From assembly GCA_965201155.1 (NCBI GenBank), contig OZ241752.1:2232001-2296000 (forward strand): a stretch of 64,000 nt of DNA, read 5' to 3'. A program made the position numbers and the translations under genes. This document shows, in pieces, positions 16,940-26,400 of this stretch (positions are counted from its first letter, which is position 1; each line of letters starts with the position of its first letter). Below the pieces are notes generated by a model, which had not been told where the DNA came from, made no database searches, and saw only the letters and a program-made list of their open reading frames with translations. The stretch comes from JANQOH01 sp965201155. Lineage in GTDB: Bacteria > Pseudomonadota > Alphaproteobacteria > UBA7887.

Positions 16940-18093
16940 GAGCCGGCTCCATCGGTCAGCATTGGATGTACGACGTTCCCGTCTCGGGTTACGCAAGCGC
17001 CTGCGATCACTTCGTCGTCCCAATCAATTTTGAGCGACCGGCTCTCGCGGTCGATCATCGGCGTGATGAAATTGAGCAGATTGCGCGCGTAAAGTGCGCT
17101 GGCATCGACGCTGAGCCGGCTCGGCACGTTTGCGTGTCCGATCAGCGTGACACCGTGCTGCTGCACGACCTGGCCATGCACGGTAAGTTCGCAATTACCA
17201 CCGGTTTCGGACGCCAGATCGACGATGACCGAGCCCGGCTTCATGTCAACGACCATTTCGGCCGTAATCAATGTCGGCGCCGGGCGCCCGGGGATCAGTG
17301 CGGTGCAAATCACGATATCCTGACTCTTCAGCGTCTCATGAATCAGTTCGCGCTGTCGTCGTTGGTAGTCCTCGCCCATTTCGCGCGCATATCCGCCGGA
17401 GGTCTCGGCGCTTTCGGCACTATCGTCAGGTACCTCGATGAATTTTGCGCCGAGGCTTTCGACTTGTTCCTTTACTGCCGGACGCACATCAAACGCGGAC
17501 ACCACGCCCCCCAGCCGCCGCCCGGTGGCGATGGCCTGCAAACCGGCGACGCCTGCGCCGAGTACGAGAATCTTGGCGGGCGCGATGGTTCCGGCGGCGG
17601 TCATCATCATAGGGATGACCTTGGAAAACTCGGCCGCTGCGTCAAGAACCGCCTTGTACCCGGCGAGGTTGCTTTGTGACGACAGGGCATCCATGCTTTG
17701 TGCGCGGCTGATGCGCGGAACAAGTTCCATGGCGAACGCGGTAATGTTCCTGCTTGCATAGGCTTCGACCTGTGCGCGGTTTTGCAGCGGCGCCAGCAGC
17801 GCCACCAAGAGCGAGCCGTCGGCCAGGAACATCATTTCGTCGTCACCCTCATCTGCCGTCACCGGCCGTGCCACCTTCAGCACCAGGTCAGCGCCGTCAT
17901 AGGCCGCGTCAGCGGACGCAGCGACCGCTGCGCCGGCCTCCACGAAGGCCGAATCCGGCATTGACGACAGCAGACCGGCACCGGTCTCAATCACGACATC
18001 GGCACCGAGATCGACAAGTTTTTTTACCATCTGCGGCGAAGCCGCCACGCGCCGCTCACCGGCGCGCCGTTCTTTTGGAATCGCGATCTTCAT
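16936..18093 (-). CDS. pntAa: NAD(P) transhydrogenase subunit alpha, NAD-binding part
   Basis: The soluble NAD(H)-binding domain I subunit, 385 residues, related to alanine dehydrogenase. It starts MKIAIPKERRAGERRVAASP (family KE...GExRVA), has the mobile-loop-side region RAQSMDALSSQSN and the Rossmann motif ILVLGAGVAGLQAIATGRRLGG at about 170, then the DVRPAVKEQVESLGAKF continuation. First gene of the pnt operon; a MATE exporter lies 62 bp upstream on the same strand. Confidence 0.97.
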   Translation of the reverse strand: MKIAIPKERRAGERRVAASPQMVKKLVDLGADVVIETGAGLLSSMPDSAFVEAGAAVAASADAAYDGADLVLKVARPVTADEGDDEMMFLADGSLLVALLAPLQNRAQVEAYASRNITAFAMELVPRISRAQSMDALSSQSNLAGYKAVLDAAAEFSKVIPMMMTAAGTIAPAKILVLGAGVAGLQAIATGRRLGGVVSAFDVRPAVKEQVESLGAKFIEVPDDSAESAETSGGYAREMGEDYQRRQRELIHETLKSQDIVICTALIPGRPAPTLITAEMVVDMKPGSVIVDLASETGGNCELTVHGQVVQQHGVTLIGHANVPSRLSVDASALYARNLLNFITPMIDRESRSLKIDWDDEVIAGACVTRDGNVVHPMLTDGAGS

Positions 18094-18155
18094 TCCCTGA
18101 TCCTGCGCTCAAGCCTCTCGACACTTGCCCTACATAGAGGGGATTGACGGTAATT

Positions 18156-19508
18156 TCATCCCGAATTTGCGCGGCCCAGTCCGCGCGCGAGCGCAGGCCA
18201 AGCGACCGCAAGGGTGATGGCACGCACCATCATCAGGATCAGATAGGCGAGCCATAACCCGTGATTTTCCCATAGGGGCACGAAGGCCCAGAGCGCTACA
18301 AGATACAGGCCGAGCGAAACAAGCATGGCGTTACGCATGGTACGCCCGCGGGTTGCGCCGATGAATACGCCGTCAAGCTGAAAGGCCCACACGGAGACGA
18401 GCGGGGAGAGAATAGCCCATGGCAAGTAGGCTGCGGCGGTCTCGCGGACTTCCGGGATGGTAGTCACCAATGCGACAAGGGCAGGACCGGCAGCCGCAAA
18501 TGCGACCATGTAGGCGAGGGCGGTCAGCCCTGCCCATAGCGTGGAGACACGTACCACAGCTGCGAGCTCCCGCCGGTCGCGCCGCCCGATAGCGGCGCCG
18601 ACCAATGCTTCGGCCGCGTGCGCGAAACCATCGAGACCATAGGCGAGAAAAGCCTGGAACAGCATAAGGATCCCGTTCGCGGCGAGTATGAGATCGCCGA
18701 AGCGCGCGCCGATCGCAGTCAGGAGTGAAGAAGCAGCGATAAGGCACAGCGTTCGCACGAAGATGTCGCGGTTGAGGCGCATCATCTCCACCAGTTGCTG
18801 TCGGGCCCACACTGCCCGCCACAGCCAAGGCGCCTCCAACAACCGAAGTTCGCGGACTGCGACCAGCAAACCCACTGTCAGGCCAAGATATTGTGCAGCA
18901 GCCGTGGCAGCGGCGACTCCGGCCACTCCCATGTCAAGCCATACCGCGAGAACCAGGTCGAGCACTATGTTGACGCCATTGACGATCACTTGCAGGATCA
19001 TTCCCAGCATCATGCGCTGGCGGCCGAGTAGCCAGCCAAGCAAGGCAAGATTGGCGATTGCTGCCGGCGCTGCCCAGATTCGAATCGCGATATAGGTCTC
19101 GGCTAGCGGGGTTACGGCGGCGCTGGGCGCGATCAAAGCGAGGGAGCCGTGAATTATCGGCGCTTGCAAGGCGATAATTATGAAGCCGGCGCCGATCGCG
19201 AGGATACCCGCGCGTAACAAGGTTGCAGCGAGCACATCGACATGTCCTGCGCCGTGGGCTTGTGCGGTCAGGCCGGCGGTGCCCATACGCAGAAACGAGA
19301 AGCCCCAATAGAGAAAGGCGAAAACGGTTCCGCCAACCGCCACGGCGCCGATCTCGGCCGCGCCAAGCCGTCCGACAACGGCCGTATCGACAGCGCCAAG
19401 CAGGGGAATGGTAAGGTTGGCGAGGATGTTCGGCACTGCGAGACGCCAGACGAGGCGGTGGCGCTCTCTCTCTGCCGGCGCCGCGAGCGACTGCCAAACG
19501 CGCTTCAT
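18156..19508 (-). CDS. MATE-family multidrug/metabolite exporter (DinF-like)
   Basis: A 450-residue inner-membrane protein with about twelve hydrophobic segments and the two-fold MATE repeat; the first helix WRLAVPNILANLTIPLLGAVDTAVVGRLG holds the family's P...GxxDTxxVG pattern, and SFLRMGTAGLTAQAHGAG follows. It most resembles the DinF/NorM subfamily, driven by H+ or Na+. Substrate unknown. The gene lies between glcF (40 bp upstream) and pntAa on the same strand, with no functional link that I can see. Confidence 0.92.
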   Translation of the reverse strand: MKRVWQSLAAPAERERHRLVWRLAVPNILANLTIPLLGAVDTAVVGRLGAAEIGAVAVGGTVFAFLYWGFSFLRMGTAGLTAQAHGAGHVDVLAATLLRAGILAIGAGFIIIALQAPIIHGSLALIAPSAAVTPLAETYIAIRIWAAPAAIANLALLGWLLGRQRMMLGMILQVIVNGVNIVLDLVLAVWLDMGVAGVAAATAAAQYLGLTVGLLVAVRELRLLEAPWLWRAVWARQQLVEMMRLNRDIFVRTLCLIAASSLLTAIGARFGDLILAANGILMLFQAFLAYGLDGFAHAAEALVGAAIGRRDRRELAAVVRVSTLWAGLTALAYMVAFAAAGPALVALVTTIPEVRETAAAYLPWAILSPLVSVWAFQLDGVFIGATRGRTMRNAMLVSLGLYLVALWAFVPLWENHGLWLAYLILMMVRAITLAVAWPALARGLGRANSG

Positions 19509-19548
19509 GCGCCGCGGCCGTTCGTCGAACGCCCGCTCGGGCGACCGG

Positions 19549-20850
19549 TCAAGGCATTGCGATGGTACGCGGATCGAGGCCGCCTGTCGCCCAGTCGAGG
19601 AGCTGGGCGGTGTGGATTACCGGCACGCCGGCAACGGACGACAACTGGATGATACAGCCGATATTGCCGCTGGCGATCATGTCCGGCTTGCAGTCATTCA
19701 AAGCGCTCTGTTTGCGGCGACACAGTTGTTCGGCGATTTGCGGTTGCAACAAGTTGTAGGAACCGGCTGAGCCGCAACACAAATGGGCTTCCGCTGGCTC
19801 CACGACATCGAAACCGGCGCGGGACAGGAGCTCTTGCGGGGCGCGGGTAACCTTTTGCCCATGCTGGAGCGAGCATGCGGCCTGGTAGGCTACGCGTGTG
19901 CCCGCCCCGGCACCTGACTGGCCGACCAAATCGAGGCCGATCTCACCCATCCATTCGGAGATATCACGAGTACGCTCGGAAATACGGGCAGCGGGTTCGG
20001 CCCATTCCGCGTCGTTGCGGAACATGTGTCCGTAGTCCTTTACCGTGGTGCCGCAACCGGATGCGTTGATGATCACGGCGTCGAGCCCTGCGGTGTCGAT
20101 CTCGCGGGTCCACGCGGCGATGTTGCGGCGAGCGGCGTCGAGAGCGCTCTGTTGCTTCCCCATATGGTGAGTAAGAGCGCCGCAGCAGCCGGCGTCGGGC
20201 GCCGTTACAACCTCGCAGCCGTGGCGGGTGAGCAGACGGATCGTTGCGCGGTTGATTTCCGGCGCCAGCACTTGTTGGACACATCCCGAGAGAAGCGCCA
20301 CGCGGGCGCGGCGGGAGCCGCGCGGCGGATGTATCTGGGGTCTGTCCATGCGCGCACGCGACGGCAGGCGGCGGGGAGCCATATTGATCGGCGTCCGCAA
20401 TAGCGCCGGCAGCGCCGCCGAGAAGGGGCGCGCCAACGTCGCTCCGCGCAGCGCAAGGCGAAACAGGCCCGGCCGCGGCAATATCGCGGCGAGCAGTGCG
20501 CGTAACAGCTGCTCTGCTAGGGGGCGGCGATAGGTTTTCTCGATCCAGCCGCGGGCGTGATCAACCAGATGCATGTAGTGCACGCCGGAGGGGCAGGTTG
20601 TCATACAGGAAAGGCAGGAGAGGCAGCGGTCGATATGGCGTACCACGCTCGTCGTCGCCGGTTGTTCCGCCTCGAGCATGTTCTTGATCAAGACTATGCG
20701 TCCGCGGGGGCTGTCGCGTTCGTCGCCGAGGGTGATGTAGGTGGGACATGTGGCTGTGCAGAAACCGCAATGCACGCACGCCCGCAAGATTTCGTTGGCG
20801 CGGGCAGTATCGGGGTCGGCGAGTTGCGCCAGGGAGAAACCGGTTCGCAT
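19549..20850 (-). CDS. glcF: Glycolate oxidase iron-sulfur subunit GlcF
   Basis: Electron-transfer subunit of the membrane-linked glycolate dehydrogenase GlcDEF. The 433-residue protein has two ferredoxin-type clusters, CVHCGFCTATC (25-35) and CLSCLSCMTTC (76-86), followed by two cysteine-rich CCG domains (DAGCCGALTHHMG and LCCGSAGSYNLLQP). That order and length are those of GlcF. The usual partners glcD and glcE are not adjacent: uppP lies upstream and the MATE gene downstream, so they must be elsewhere or the protein serves another FAD dehydrogenase such as a lactate dehydrogenase. Confidence in the family is high, in the exact substrate moderate. Confidence 0.88.
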   Translation of the reverse strand: MRTGFSLAQLADPDTARANEILRACVHCGFCTATCPTYITLGDERDSPRGRIVLIKNMLEAEQPATTSVVRHIDRCLSCLSCMTTCPSGVHYMHLVDHARGWIEKTYRRPLAEQLLRALLAAILPRPGLFRLALRGATLARPFSAALPALLRTPINMAPRRLPSRARMDRPQIHPPRGSRRARVALLSGCVQQVLAPEINRATIRLLTRHGCEVVTAPDAGCCGALTHHMGKQQSALDAARRNIAAWTREIDTAGLDAVIINASGCGTTVKDYGHMFRNDAEWAEPAARISERTRDISEWMGEIGLDLVGQSGAGAGTRVAYQAACSLQHGQKVTRAPQELLSRAGFDVVEPAEAHLCCGSAGSYNLLQPQIAEQLCRRKQSALNDCKPDMIASGNIGCIIQLSSVAGVPVIHTAQLLDWATGGLDPRTIAMP

Positions 20851-20961
20851 GAGACGGTATTCCGCTGCTTGGGGGTGTTGTCGGTACGATACGCTACACG
20901 TCGCACCTTCGTCGAACCTCGGATTTCGCGTCCGATCCGGCTCGGTCCGAACCGAGTGTGC

Positions 20962-21759
20962 CTAAAGATATACCAGCGCAAGAAGGGCGACGCCGAGAGC
21001 GAGGCGATAGATGACCAGCGGAGTGAAGCTGGCGTGCGTGAGCCAACGCATCAGCACCGCGACGGTGGCAAAGGCCGCGACGGCGGACAAGGCGGCGGCG
21101 GCCAAAGCGTCGGCCCAGCGGCCCGGTACGTCCGCGGAGGCGAGATCCATCGCCTGCAACGCGGCGGCGCCAAGAATGACCGGAATGGAAAGCAGCATCG
21201 AAAATCGTGCCGCCTCAACTCGCGTGAAACCGAGTGCCCGGGCGGCGATGATAACAACACCGGCGCGGCTGCTCCCGGGGACCAGAGCCAGCATTTGTGC
21301 GCACCCGATCACGAGGCCGTCGGAAAAGCGCATCACTTCCAGTGTGCGATGTTGGCTCGTCCATTGGTCCGCGGCATAAAGCAGAATGCCGCCGGCGGTC
21401 ATTGCCCAGGCGATGACTTCCAGTCCGCGCAACAGGTTGCCGGCCCATGCGTTGATCAGGGCTCCGGCGGCGAGCGCCGGTATGCTGGCGACGATCAACA
21501 GCCACAAAAGGCGGCGTTGTTCGTGTGCTTTCCCGGTGAGGATGGCGATTCCGGCACCGGCAAGGGTCGTGATATCGCGCCGGAAATAAAGGAGGACGGC
21601 GGCGAGGCTGCCGACATGGGCGGCGACGTCAATTGCCAATCCCTGGTCTGGCCAGGCCGCGAGATGATGAATGAGCACCAAGTGCCCGGAGGAACTGACG
21701 GGCAGGAATTCGGTGATACCCTGCACGAGGGCAACAATTACGAGATGTAGGAGACTCAT
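20962..21759 (-). CDS. uppP: Undecaprenyl-diphosphatase
   Basis: Inner-membrane enzyme that recycles the lipid carrier of cell-wall synthesis and confers bacitracin resistance. The 265-residue protein has about eight helices and both UppP motifs: QGITEFLPVSSSGHL at 14-28 and MLALVPGSSRAGVVII in the second half. The start at 21759 faces the divergent gltD gene across 237 bp. It precedes glcF by 111 bp on the same strand; co-transcription is uncertain. Confidence 0.95.
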   Translation of the reverse strand: MSLLHLVIVALVQGITEFLPVSSSGHLVLIHHLAAWPDQGLAIDVAAHVGSLAAVLLYFRRDITTLAGAGIAILTGKAHEQRRLLWLLIVASIPALAAGALINAWAGNLLRGLEVIAWAMTAGGILLYAADQWTSQHRTLEVMRFSDGLVIGCAQMLALVPGSSRAGVVIIAARALGFTRVEAARFSMLLSIPVILGAAALQAMDLASADVPGRWADALAAAALSAVAAFATVAVLMRWLTHASFTPLVIYRLALGVALLALVYL

Positions 21760-21773
21760 TATCAGCCCGATTT

Positions 21774-21790
21774 AGTACAATAGTGGTACT
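21774..21790. promoter_or_regulatory. Dyad AGTAC-N7-GTACT in the uppP-gltD divergent region
   Basis: An inverted repeat AGTACAATAGTGGTACT lies just upstream of the uppP start, and further GGTAC words occur at about 21800 and 21900. It could be an operator for uppP or gltDB. Short dyads arise by chance, and I know no regulator with this site, so confidence is low. Confidence 0.3.
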
Positions 21791-21996
21791 ATTTTTGGAT
21801 GGTACTGGAGAGACGTTCGGCTTCCATGCGCGGCCTCCTCGGCGCAATATCCATTATACGACAATTTAGCTGTCCTATTTTTCGAATAAGGCTGGCGCAT
21901 TGGTACAAGCGGCGTTATTATTGTCGCGGGTTCCCGCTTCGGACCGCTGACGAGAATTGCGGCGAAGCAGTCCAGAAAGGAAGGTCGGTGGCGAGC

Positions 21997-23418
21997 ATGC
22001 TCAAGTTTGTCAATCTCGAACAACAAATGCCGGAGAAGCATGACGCTGAGGTGCGACGGGCTGGATTTAATGAGATTTACGACGATTTCGTTGAGCAGGC
22101 TGCGGCTGATCAAGCGTCCCGTTGTTCGCAGTGCGGTGTTCCCTATTGTCAGGTCCACTGCCCGTTGCACAACAACATTCCCGACTGGTTGCTGCTGACG
22201 GCCGGCGGCCGCTTGGAAGAAGCGTATGAAGTGGCGTCGGCGACAAATAACATGCCCGAGGTATGTGGACGCATCTGCCCGCAGGACCGTCTGTGCGAGG
22301 GGAACTGCGTTATCGAGCAAGCCGGCCATGGTACGGTGACCATCGGCGCGGTGGAGCGTTACATTACGGACACGGCGTTTGCCCGTGGCTGGGTTCGTGC
22401 GCCGCATCCTGCGCGCGAACGCGCCCAGTCGGTGGCGATTATCGGCGCCGGCCCCGGCGGGCTTGCCGCTGCAGAGCAACTGCGCCGCCTGGGCTACCAG
22501 GTACATGTCCATGATCGTTATGACCGGGTTGGTGGACTGCTCACCTACGGTATTCCCAATTTCAAGCTTGAGAAGCACATTGTTGCGCGTCGTCACGCTC
22601 TGCTGGCGGAAGGCGGCGTGGCATTCCACATGGAAAGCGAGGTAGGGCGCACCGTATCGCTCGCGGAACTCCGCGAACGGCACGATGCTGTACTGGTTGC
22701 CACCGGTGTCTACCGCGAGCGCGATATCAAGGCGCCGGGGGCGGGGCTCGGCAATATCGTTTCGGCGCTCGACTATCTGATCGCGAGCAACCGCAAGGGG
22801 CTTGGCGACGCGGTTCCGGCGTTCGACTCGGGGAAGCTGAACGCGAGGGACAAGCGCGTAGTGGTGATTGGCGGCGGTGATACGGCCATGGATTGTGTAC
22901 GGACCGCGGTGCGGCAGGGCGCGCGCTCGGTTCAGTGCCTGTATCGTCGCGACCGTGCCAACATGCCCGGGTCGCAGCGGGAAGTGCAACATGCGGAAGA
23001 GGAAGGCGTGGCATTCGAGTGGCTTGCCGCACCGGAGGTTTTCCTGGGTGATGGCGTCGTCTCCGGCGTGCGGGCGCACCGCATGCGTCTGGGGGTAGCG
23101 GATGCTTCGGGTCGTCAGGCGCCGATTTCCGTTCCCGGTTCCCAACACACGATCGATGCCGATCTGGTGATCAAGGCGCTGGGGTTTGACGCTGAGGACC
23201 TGCCGAGGATGTTTGATGAACCGAACCTGGAAGTTACGAGATGGGGGACCATCAAGGTGACACCGCGCACATTGATGACCGGTCTCGACGGCGTATTTGC
23301 GGCTGGCGACATTGTACGCGGTGCATCGCTGGTCGTATGGGCCATTCGCGACGGTCGCGATGCTGCAGCGTCGATTCACCGCCGTTTGCAAGCTGGCGCC
23401 CGACGGGCTGCGGCCTGA
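21997..23418 (+). CDS. gltD: Glutamate synthase small subunit
   Basis: NADPH-oxidising subunit of glutamate synthase (GOGAT). The 473-residue protein has the N-terminal Fe-S cysteine array (CSQCGVPYCQVHCP, residues 43-56, and VCGRICPQDRLCEGNC), the FAD-binding VAIIGAGPGGLAAAEQL near 144 and the NADPH-binding VVVIGGGDTAMDC near 288, ending in FAAGDIVRGASLVVWAI. I chose ATG 21997, with AAGGAAGG 12 bp upstream and the family N-terminus; GTG 21988 is an alternative. Unusually gltD precedes gltB, 20 bp apart. Confidence 0.96.
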   Translation: MLKFVNLEQQMPEKHDAEVRRAGFNEIYDDFVEQAAADQASRCSQCGVPYCQVHCPLHNNIPDWLLLTAGGRLEEAYEVASATNNMPEVCGRICPQDRLCEGNCVIEQAGHGTVTIGAVERYITDTAFARGWVRAPHPARERAQSVAIIGAGPGGLAAAEQLRRLGYQVHVHDRYDRVGGLLTYGIPNFKLEKHIVARRHALLAEGGVAFHMESEVGRTVSLAELRERHDAVLVATGVYRERDIKAPGAGLGNIVSALDYLIASNRKGLGDAVPAFDSGKLNARDKRVVVIGGGDTAMDCVRTAVRQGARSVQCLYRRDRANMPGSQREVQHAEEEGVAFEWLAAPEVFLGDGVVSGVRAHRMRLGVADASGRQAPISVPGSQHTIDADLVIKALGFDAEDLPRMFDEPNLEVTRWGTIKVTPRTLMTGLDGVFAAGDIVRGASLVVWAIRDGRDAAASIHRRLQAGARRAAA

Positions 23419-23438
23419 CGTCGCGAGGAGAGCGCATC

Positions 23439-26400
23439 ATGACTCAACGTGATTACGTTTCGGAGAACGGGCTTTACCGGGCTGAGGATGAGCGGGCCTC
23501 GTGCGGAGTGGGATTTGTTGCGGCGATTGATGGCAAGGCTCGGCGCAGCGTGGTGGAAGCAGGCGTTGCGGCGCTGAAGGCGGTCTGGCACCGGGGCGCG
23601 GTCGACGCTGATGGCAAGACCGGTGACGGCGCCGGGATTCACGTGCAGATCCCGCAGGATTTTTTTGAGGAGCATATCACGAACACGGGGCACGAGCCAC
23701 GAGGCGGGGGCGTTGCGGTGGGCATGGTGTTCTTACCGCGTACGGACCTGGGGGCGCAGGAAGCGTGCCGTGTCATCGTTGAGACGGAGATCCTGGAATT
23801 CGGTTATTCGATCTATGGCTGGCGGCAGGTGCCGGTGAATTCGGATGCGATCGGGGAGAAGGCTCTGGCGACGCGGCCGGAAATCGAGCAAATCATGATC
23901 GCCAACGACCGGGGTATTCCGGACGACCGGTTCGAGCGCGATCTTTATCTGATCCGCCGCCGGATCGAAAAAGCCGTCCTCGCGGTTCACATCACGGATT
24001 TCTACATTTGCTCGCTCAGTTGCCGGTCGGTGATCTACAAGGGGATGTTTCTGGCGGAGCATATCGACGACTTTTACCCTGACCTGCTGGATCAGCGTTT
24101 TGTTTCCAGTTTCGCCATTTTTCACCAGCGTTATTCGACCAACACGTTTCCTACCTGGAAGCTGGCGCAACCGTTTCGAGTGCTTGCGCATAATGGCGAG
24201 ATCAACACGTTGCTCGGCAATATCAACTGGAGCCGCGCGCACGAAACGCGGATGGAGACGCCCGGGTTCGGGGAGCATCTCGAGGATCTGAAGCCGATCA
24301 TTCAGCATGGGAGCTCTGATTCCGCTGCGCTGGATGCGGTGTTCGAGCTGTTGGTGCGGACGGGGCGCAGTGTGCCGGAAACGCAGATTCTGTTGATTCC
24401 GGAAGCATGGGAAAATTCGGAGTCGCTGCCCGAGGCGCGGCGCGCGCTTTGCAGTTACGCCAATTGTGTGATGGAGCCGTGGGACGGGCCGGCTGCGGTG
24501 GCGGCCACCGACGGCAACTGGATCGTTGGCGGTATGGATCGCAATGGTCTCCGGCCAATGCGCTATGCGGTCACACGGGACGGACTGTTGATCGTCGGGT
24601 CTGAAGCCGGCCTGGTGCCGATCAAGGAAGCGGACATGGTCAAGAAGGGGCGATTGGGTCCCGGAGAGATGATCGGCGTTGATTTGCGGTCCGGTACATT
24701 GTTCCGAGACGGCAAGCTGAAAGACATGATTGCCGCCGAGTGGCCCTACGGCGCGTGGGTGGACAAGATCATGCCGCTGGACAGTTTGATCGAAAACCGG
24801 CGCGACGAAACCCCGAATCTGGAGCCGGATGTCCTGCGGCGCAGACAGGTTCTGTTCGGCTGGTCCCTGGAAGAGATCGAATTGATTCTTCAGCCCATGG
24901 TGGAGGATCGCAAGGAGCCGGTGGGTTCCATGGGTGACGATGCGCCGATGGCGGTGCTTTCGGAGCATTACCGCGGGCTGCATCATTTTTTCCGGCAGAA
25001 TTTCAGTCAGGTGACCAATCCGCCGATAGATTCGCTGCGCGAACGGCGAGTAATGACGCTGAAAACCCGGCTGGGGAATCTGGGTAATGTACTGGACCGG
25101 TCGCCGGAGCAGACCCAGCTGCTGCAATTGGAGTCTCCGGTTCTGACCAATGGCGAATTCGCCGCCATGCGCGTCTATATGGGTGAGAGAGCGCACTTCA
25201 TCAACTGCACTTTCGACGCACATGGGGGGCCGAGCGCGCTTTCGGATGCGCTGGAGTCCATTCGGCGAGCGGCCGAGGATGCGGTGCGGGGTGGCTGCGA
25301 GCATTTGATCCTGTCTGACGAGGATGTCGGCCCAGACCGGGCGCCGATCCCGATGATCCTTGCCGCTGGCGGGATTCACTCGCATTTGGTGCGCGAGAAT
25401 CTGCGCACGTATGTGTCGATCAATGTGCGCAGCGCGGAATGCCTTGATGTGCACTATTTTGCGGTGCTGATCGGTGTCGGTGCCACCACGGTAAACGCCT
25501 ATCTGGCGCAGGAAACGGTTGCCGACCGTTACCGGCGCGGCATCCTGTCGGGCGTGTCGCTGGACGAGGCGGTGGCCGCGTACAAGGAAGCGGTCGATAA
25601 CGGCATTCTCAAGATCATGTCGAAGATGGGCATTTCGGTGCTCAGTTCGTATCGCGGGGGCTATAATTTCGAGGCGCTGGGTCTGTCACGGACGCTGGTT
25701 GCCCGTTTCTTCCCGGGTATGCCGTCACGGATTTCGGGCGTCGGGCTACCTGGTCTTCAGCACATGGTGCTGGCGCAGCATGAGCGGGCGTTCGCGGCGG
25801 GTGTAGCGGTGGTGCCGGTTGGCGGCCTTTACCGCTATCGCCATGGTGGCGAGGCGCACGGGTTTGACGGGCGTTTGATGCATGATCTGCAGCGCGCCGT
25901 CGCCAACGATTCCTATGCAACTTATCGCGATTATTCCGCCGGGGTGGGACTGCTGCCGCCGATCAATGTCCGCGACCTGCTGGACTTCAGTTATGCGGAG
26001 ACTCCGGCGCCGCTGGATTCGGTGGAGTCGATCACGAATATCCGCCGGCGGATGGTCGCGCCCGGCATTTCGCTGGGCGCCCTGTCGCCGGAGGCCCATG
26101 AGACGTTGTCCATTGCCATGAACCGGATCGGGGCCAAGTCGGATTCGGGTGAGGGCGGCGAAGGAGCCGAGCGGTTTGTGCCTTATGCCAATGGTGACAA
26201 TGCCTGCTCGGCGATCAAGCAGATCGCTTCCGGGCGGTTCGGTGTGACGGCGCAATATCTGAATAATTGTCAGGAAATCGAGATCAAGATGGCGCAGGGT
26301 GCGAAGCCCGGCGAAGGCGGGCAGTTACCAGGATTCAAGGTCTCGCCTGATATTGCGCGACTGCGTCATTCGACGCCGGGGGTCACGTTGATCTCCCCGC

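Noticed and set aside
21772..23391. Open frame of 539 codons antisense to gltD
   Set aside because: It mirrors the real gene in a high-GC region, has no family pattern and is rich in Arg/His/Ala as antisense frames are.
23733..25454. Open frame of 573 codons antisense to gltB
   Set aside because: GltB is certain on the other strand across the whole stretch; no start site or motif supports the antisense frame.
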